Shown piece by piece: positions 57,695-64,000 of a stretch of DNA of 64,000 bases (position 1 is its first letter; the number at the start of each line of letters is the position of its first letter). The stretch is from Isoetes taiwanensis. Its lineage: Eukaryota; Streptophyta; Lycopodiopsida; Isoetales; Isoetaceae. A model generated the notes under the pieces. That model worked only from the letters and a program-made list of their open reading frames with translations, ran no database searches and had not been told where the DNA came from. The position numbers were made by a program, and so were the translations under genes. Where the stretch lies: assembly GCA_021234155.1 (NCBI GenBank), contig JAJEKV010000058.1, forward strand, positions 4,286,600-4,350,599, in the 5' to 3' direction.

Positions 57695-58483
57695 CTGGAG
57701 CACATACAAGACTGACAACACCTTTGTTCAAAGTTTTGCGAAGCGAAAGCAGAGTGCATTCGATGGCCGTCTTGGCCTTCAGCATTAGGCAACAGAATGG
57801 CCGGTTTTATCTAACTCATGTAATTCTTATTGGCAAGATGCTCTGGCATATTTTATGTTTCGGGGGGCAAAAAATAGCGCTGTGTAAACAAAAAAAAAGG
57901 CAAAAAAAACACTGCGCAGCACGTTCTTTCTCTGATCGATTCTAGAGAGACGTAGCCAGATCTGGGCAATCTCCTAATGATTCTGGCATGGCAGATCTTC
58001 CGCTGCCAGATTGTGACAGTCTGCAAACGAATTGCAGATGGACAAAGATATGAAGTGGCACAACCACGACGGATACGAAGAGCGTTCAATACTCTGGCTA
58101 TGGCAGAAGAAGGAAAGTTCAGCTATATTACAGGTTTCTACATTTCTTCATATTGTATGAAATTTCTTGATCCAGGTACTTCATTTTTCTCCAGCTATGG
58201 AGTCTTTGCTAGAATCGCAGTAGAAGGCAGCAAATTGCCGTGAAAAATTTTGAGCTTTGGCATGGCCATGGCTGTATATGTTGGTTTGTAGGCAGTATGA
58301 GTAGCTTATTTGAGCTCCATCCATTTTTCTGTTGCTTTTGCTCTGCAAATTGAGAGCTAAGCCAGTGGATTCTACTCTGTGGCAAAAAAAAAAGAAAGCT
58401 CATTATGGTGTGCCTCCTGCCTCTCAAAATAAAGCACGATTGATGAGGACAAATTGGAACACAGATTAAAACAGAAAGTATCT
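57695..58483. other. Unassigned, possible exon remnants
   Basis: Short coding-like stretches at 57697-57785 and 57970-58130 cannot be assigned. The second ends near ...TTACAGGTTTC, which could be a splice site either way. Confidence 0.3.
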
Positions 58484-58800
58484 AAGGCCCTTTTTCCACA
58501 CCAGTTGCAAAATATGACTGTCATATATCATATATGACACCATTTGCGACTCCATGAGACACACAAATTTAAACTTGCTTTCCTATTGCATGGTAGTCAT
58601 AAACTATGTCACTAAAATACTAGTGGAAAACTATGAAAAAATAAGACACGTCTTATTTTTAGTTATAAATTCAAATAAGACTAGGCATTTTATTTTATGG
58701 CGGGGGAAATAATATAAGACTCCATTTACATCCAAACCTATTCCAAACCTAAATAAGACATGTCTTATTTTCATAGTGGAAAAGTGATTTTCTTTTAGAA
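58484..58800. mobile_element. MITE-like repeat, copy 2
   Basis: The left end AAGGCCCTTTTTCCAC and the right end GTGGAAAAGTG (about 58780) form short imperfect inverted repeats. It contains two near-palindromes built on AATAAGACA(C/T)GTCTTATT (about 58637 and 58751). 58486-58556 is homologous to window positions 104-174 reversed. No coding capacity. Confidence 0.45.
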
Positions 58801-58819
58801 TAATAGGTGGCCAAATATC

Positions 58820-61800
58820 TTTTTTTTTTTTATTGAAAGCGGAAATGTATATTAATTATAAGTTATGATATAACAAAAAGGTACTTTTTACAGGGAAGTA
58901 TAACCCCATTAAGTAAATAGGAGAGTATAAGTAGTAAAAACTTAGAGCACCGTTGAGATATGGATGATAATATCAGATAAGATTTATAGGACTGTCTAGA
59001 AGAGTGATCTGAGGTTGAGATTGCTAGACTTTCTTCCTCTGCCCCTGACCATGACCGTGAGTGTACAGAACACGCATAGACATGAATCAGCTTTTGCCAT
59101 ATTGAAACGGCCCTTGCTGTCCTTAGCTTCACAGAGTAGGCCTCTTCTTGCATCGGGATTCTGGTCACAGCAACAGTTGCACAAGCAAGGCTCCTCATGG
59201 CTGTGAAGATCAGGCGATCCGAGTACTTTGATCCACTGCTGTTTAACCACCGGGTCGATCTTCTTCCATTTAAGCTTACGCACCAGCACAAAAACAATTC
59301 CTGAAATGATAACAAAGAAATCGTGAGATTCATACTAAGCATTATGCTGCAGCAATGATCCATTTGATGTCATATTCTATCTGCTTGATGACTGCTTCAG
59401 GATGAGTAATATCGCAATTAAAAATGAAGTTATTCCTGCCCTTCCAAATTCTCCACATAAGAATGTAAAGCCTCCAGTCTTTGGGGTAGTTTGGCATAAA
59501 GAAGTCCACTGAATCCATGGAGTTAAGGTCATATCCAAACAGGGTAGAGGCGAGTTCTAGAACCCATTCTGACCAGGTGCAAGATCTGAACAGATGCTCC
59601 TCGTCCTCCCTATGGCTTAGACATCTAGGACAGACATCTGAATCCGCCATTTGAAGCCTGTGTCTTTTGTGATTGGTTGCCAAAGCTTTGTGCCAAAGCT
59701 GCCAAATAAAGGATTTCACCTTTGGGGGAATAGGACTAGACCATAAGAACTTCAAGTTTCTTATACATCTTTCTTCCCCTATCTGCCATTTGGTATGGAT
59801 AGAGATCTTTTGATTCCTCATCAGATATTTGTAAGCAGATTTGACTGTGAACTCCCCAGAGCCATTATGATGCCAATTGAGATTATCTTCAGACCAGCTT
59901 CCCCTTGTCAGTGATGTACATATGTTATTGTAAAGCATCTCTGTATTAACATCTTCATCAGCTAGAATGGAATTTCTGAAGGGAATGATTCCTTGGTCAT
60001 CGAACAAATCTCTGATATAATGTAGCCCCTTACTGCTCCAAAGCCTAGCCTGTTCAGGAAAGTGGCATGCTAAACACAGAGAAGGCTCATTAATAAGCAG
60101 AGCGGGATTCCAAAAAATCGATTGGTCCATGAAGAGCCCTTCCTTCCAAGAGAACATACCTTTAACCATATTCCAGGCTCTAATCCATTTCTTAATTAAA
60201 CCCGGGATGGAGTTCGGGACCGAGAAAGGAAAGTAGATAGCATGGGGCAGATTTAAATTAAGCTTCCTCCATCCGTAAGAAAGGCACTTGCCAAGATAAT
60301 ATCTGATAATTATAGAAACAGGATGGTTAATTTTATTGTGAGTTGCCTTATAAAAGTATTTAGCTGCAAGGGCCACTCCCTGCTTCTCGATATTGATGAC
60401 CCCAAGACCCCCAATATTCCTATTTTTACAGCATTCTTCCATGGCTACAGGGGACCAGCATCTCCTGTTCTGACCACATGAGATAAATCTACCAATTATA
60501 CTTTGAAGCTTGGCCGACACCTTCTTGGGGGCAAGGATAACTGAGGATTGATAAACATGAGAAGACGAGATAACAAAGTTAGCAATAATAGCCCTGCCTT
60601 GCTTGGAGATATATTTAGAGTTTAAGCTATCTACCTTTTTATGGAATTTTTCTATAATATCCGACCAAATGTCTGAGGGACTCCCCTTTAGGACTAAAGG
60701 AATTCCTAAAATCTTCGAAGAGCTGGTGGGGGTGATATACTTACAGCCCATGAGAGCAGCTGTTTGCTCTCCTTTTACCTGATCTCTAGTCACCACTTTT
60801 GATTTAATCGGATTGATTTTGCATCCCGAGGCTACCCCAAATTCCTCCAGAATTGTTTGAGTGTTGGAAAGAGATCTGTTATCCATTGAAACTAGAAGAA
60901 ACGTGTCATCTGCAAAATGCCCGTTCAGAATTTGATCCATATCCCCATTGTCTAGGAGGGTAAGACCTTGGATCATATTAGTTTTTTTGGCCTCTTCTAA
61001 TTTGCTATGAAGGGCCTCCATAATAATAAGAGAGAGAAAAAGGGCTAAAGGGCAGCCTTGCTTGACACCCCTTTGCAGGGGGAAGAAGGGACTACATTCC
61101 CCGTTGATTAAAACAGAAGATCTAGAGTTTGTAAGAATAGCTTTAAAGAGTAAAATTACCTCATCAGAGAAACCAAGGGCACTACAGCATTTGAATAAGA
61201 AATTCCAACTAACTGTGTCGAAGGCTTTTGTGATATCAAGCTTAATGAGGGCTATGTCTTGGTTGGAGTCTTTAGCCCATTTTAGCCCAAGAACCGCTGT
61301 TACCACGTTGTCGAGAATAAATCTGTCTTTCAGATAAGCAGTCTGGGAGGTTCTTCCAAGAACAGTCCTCATATGACATTGGCAATGGTCCCTGATATAA
61401 TCTTGTATATGACATTGGTAAGTGAAATGGGTCTATAATCCGAGAAAGTTGCAGGCATCTCGGTCTTAGGAATGAGCGCAATCATACTGGTATTAATCCT
61501 TGCATCCAGGCACTTCATCTCCTTGAACTCATTAGCCAGATTGGTGAAGCAGTCTCCTAAAATAGGCCATACTTTGATGAAGAATTCTACAGGTAGCCCA
61601 TCAGGGCCCGGGCTTTTACCTTTTTCCATATCCATAGCTATCCTATAAAGCTCCCCATTGGAGAAAGGCAAGGCAACGTTTAAATTGTCTTCAATACTTA
61701 CCTTTGCTTGGAGGTTGATGAAGTCGTCCATAATGGCTTGGGAGCAGTCCTGATTGGTGCCCATAATATTGGTGAAATGGGTAGCTGCAGCTAGCTTAAT

Positions 61801-62990
61801 TTGGTCCTCGTCCGATATCTCTTCGTCCCCCAGCTTAATTTCAAAGATATGGTTCTTCTTCATTCTGCCTTTGGCCTTAGCAAAGAACTTGGAGTTGCAT
61901 CTTTCAACATCTTTGATCTCTCTTATTTTTGCTTTTAGCCTCCAACCTTCTGCAATCCTGATCTCTTCTTTTTCAATTTCTGATCTAATGTTATCCTTTT
62001 CCTCTTCCTCTTCCGAAGCATTGGGAAGCTTGTCCCTCAAATTCTGAAGGGAGGAAAGCTTATTATGATGGATTTCTTTACCCCAGTCCTTTAGCCATTT
62101 TTTAATTGCTCTAGCTACTCAGATCCACTAATACATCCAGCCAGATTTCCCAGTAGGCTTGGGAAATTTAGCGAGGATCACTTGCAGTCTATCAGTGAAC
62201 TCCTCATGCTCAAGCAAACTACTGTTAAGCTTGAAATAAGTTTTTCTTTTTTCCTGACTGAATTGCTTGCCATAATCTTGAGCTGCTGAGGATAGTGATC
62301 TGAAAAAGTATAACCTTCTAGGTTGTTGACTCTGCAGCTATCATTCCATAAATTCTCTGAAAGGTAGAATCTGTCGTGAAGGCATTGGGTGGGGTCAGCT
62401 CTTTTGTCAGTCCAGCTAAAAGTGCCAGGCTTAGTCCTTGCTAAATTTAAGTTCTGACTGCGAGTGAGGTCGAGCCATACATCTTTTTCTTGCTTCCCAA
62501 GGGGTCTAAAATTCTTGTTCTTCATGAAGCTGTTGGTCACCATATTCAGATCACCCCCAAGAATGCATTCATCATATTCTATGTTGTCTAGACTGCTCTT
62601 GACTTTTTTCCAAACCTCAACCCTTTCAACATGATTATTGTATGCATAAATATTAACCAGAGCAATCTTGATCTCTAGGAACGTACAGAAAAGAATCTGC
62701 CATCTGCCATCTCTACCGTTAATCATGTATGTATCAGAAATGTCAAAATTTTTCTTCCAAGCTATCGCAATTCCTGCAGAAGAATCGTTAGCAGGAATTG
62801 ACCAAATACTATAATTGGGATGGAGAGTTCTACTGATGATGACCTCATGGTCTGAGTCATGAATCTTATGCTCTTGGAGAAACAGAATGTCAGGATTGAG
62901 GGAAGAAAGACAAACTTTAAGTCTATCTCTTTTAATATTACTATTAATCCCCTAGAGATTCCAGGTGATACAGTTAATGTCCCTATCCAT
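58820..62990 (-). mobile_element. L1-type LINE (endonuclease, RT, zf-RVT), few lesions
   Basis: Minus strand. ATG 62990 starts the endonuclease (C-I-T-W-N-L, TAG at about 62953, then I-L-F-L-Q-E-H-K). It continues in 62726-62178 with G-G-D-L-N-M-V and F-S-D-H-Y-P. After a shift near 62250, 62040-61369 covers the linker and early RT (G-K-S-P-G-P-D-G-L-P, A-L-I-P-K-T, Y-R-P-I-S-L-T-N). After a shift at about 61370, one 676-codon frame to 59342 has L-D-I-T-K-A-F-D, R-G-V-K-Q-G-C-P-L, H-F-A-D-D-T-F-L-L (intact catalytic site) and a C-terminal zf-RVT domain (C-P-R-C...H-L-F-x-x-C). An A-tail (T-run 58820-58831 on plus) ends the element. The frame density shows recent insertion. ORF1 was not identified. 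Confidence 0.9.
58996..59310 (-). other. Cys-rich short ORF downstream of LINE ORF2
   Basis: Between the LINE stop (59342) and its A-tail the minus strand encodes about 98 codons from 59289. A basic start (V-R-K-L-K-W-K-K-I-D-P) is followed by C-L-C-N-C-C-C, a single C, and C-L-C-V-F-C. The two C-x-C-x2-C motifs suggest zinc binding. A TTTCAG just before it (about 59303) resembles a splice acceptor, so it may be a captured host exon (3' transduction) rather than LINE sequence. An overlapping frame in the same strand is longer (58863-59363) but less convincing. Confidence 0.35.
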
Positions 62991-64000
62991 CAGTACCTGT
63001 ACTTACCCAAAGCCCTCCCGGCTTGAATGGTCTGCTTCCTCGGGCTTGATCTGCTGGGGCCAAGGTAGAATCATTTGATAAAATATATGACTTTTAGAAA
63101 TAAGATTGCAGTGGATAAAGGGCCGAAAAACTTTGTTCCACAAAATCCACGTGTTATTTCAATCAGAAAGTATCTAAAATCTGGCTAAAAACGCGGCAGG
63201 GGAATTGAAAACTTCAAGCCAAGCAAAAATGGGATGGATTCGGAGAGGAAAAAGTCTTATGATCTGCATCAAGAAAATCTACTGCAGACTGATGCTGGGG
63301 TACATGATAAAAGGGATATCACCGGCAGGATATGGCAAGTATGATGATTCTAAGTTTAAAAAGGACGAGCAATAGAGAGCCACATCTTTTTTACCTGTAC
63401 ATGTAGATGTCCTGCCCCTGCCTGAGTCGATGCTTGCAGAGAAAGCAAATTTCGAGAAAATCTACTTTTGCCAGACCCGATTCGTCCTGATCACGTAATT
63501 TGGTGCCGAGGCCTGCCGTATGAGAGCATGTCCAAGTCCTTGCTTGGGATCAGACCTCTGCGCCACTCTAGATTGCTTGCCCAAATCCCTGTTCAGGTTT
63601 GAAGCTGCCCCTTCGATTTTGAAGCACAACCTATTCTTGCTTGAATCCTGCGCGAGATTTTTCTGATTCTGCATAGACACTGTAAATTTGGAATTAGGAA
63701 CCCGATTTTGGGTTTCTACCATTCCAGGATTGTTGATTTTTGAAGCAGAATGGAGCTCTCCATCTCGGCATCCTCCCATGAGACAAGCGTGAAAAGCATC
63801 TGCAATAATTTCTAATCCAATGTCTTCTGAAACTATTTAAGAAACTGGAGTTTTCTGTAGTATTCAATAGTTAGAATTGCAGCATCTATATGTTGTGAAT
63901 GCCCATGTGCCATTTAACTTAGTAATTGGAGTATATTGCACAAACTATACGGTTGATCAGCATAGAAACAAACATATTACCGTGCTCCAAAAGGATTTTT
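62991..64000. other. 5' flank of the LINE, no clear gene
   Basis: A minus-strand frame at 63462-63779 (105 codons, Gln/Asn/Ser/Arg-rich) could be part of LINE ORF1 or unrelated; no domain is visible. No direct repeat matching the bases beside the LINE A-tail was found here. Confidence 0.35.

Noticed and set aside
61062-61337. Plus-strand frames inside the 58820-62990 LINE
   Set aside because: Antisense shadows of the RT coding frame.

Overview
The window looks like nuclear DNA of a land plant with a repeat-rich, gene-poor genome. The evidence is GT-AG introns, a GPI-anchor-type GH17/CBM43 beta-1,3-glucanase, an arogenate dehydratase relic, a two-RRM plant nuclear-speckle-type RNA-binding protein, a nuclear tRNA-Pro, and many decayed Ty1/copia, Ty3/gypsy, LINE, SINE, pogo-like and Helitron-like pieces. 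A fern or another large-genome lineage would fit, but nothing in the sequence settles the species. All calls come from reading translations and repeats by eye; no database search was run.

Layout. 1-4900: small foldback and tandem repeats, no convincing gene. 4958-5716: LINE 3' part inserted in a Ty1/copia relic that runs to about 8060. 9826-11605: four-exon GH17 plus CBM43 gene, readable except for one frameshift and a lost catalytic Glu. 12960-14345: pogo/CENP-B type transposase relic. 14822-16330: second LINE relic (minus). 20018-20400: tRNA-derived SINE and tandem repeats. 23218-24071: element with terminal inverted repeats. 24610-24993 and 29852-30000: Helitron-type 3' ends. 26187-27358: 2-oxoglutarate/Fe(II) dioxygenase pseudogene (minus) broken by a 63-bp near-perfect palindrome. 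31885-32017: foldback element. 33318-41218: LTR retrotransposon bounded by a 5-bp GGATC duplication, with a solo LTR (34692-36264, ATGAT duplication) nested in it. 41224-42625: different gypsy gag-protease-RT relic. 44005-49645: Cys-rich ORF and a LINE whose ORF1 is split by a gypsy fragment. 50790-51190: gag relic. 51592-52895: arogenate/prephenate dehydratase pseudogene (minus). 54063-54264: kelch exon fragment. 55047-55118: tRNA-Pro(TGG). 55216-57339: intact ten-exon RNA-binding protein gene. 58820-62990: L1-type LINE (minus), the best preserved mobile element here.

Only two loci look functional: the tRNA-Pro and the RNA-binding protein gene 98 bp downstream of it. The GH17 gene keeps its exon structure but probably makes no active enzyme. 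The most informative observations are the TSD-supported nested LTR structure, a recurrent LINE 3' end (small GGTC-type stem, short A-rich stretch, pentamer repeats such as ATTCT), Helitron tails with a GC hairpin and CTAG end, the palindrome lying in a dioxygenase coding exon, and the Glu-to-Gln change at the GH17 nucleophile.
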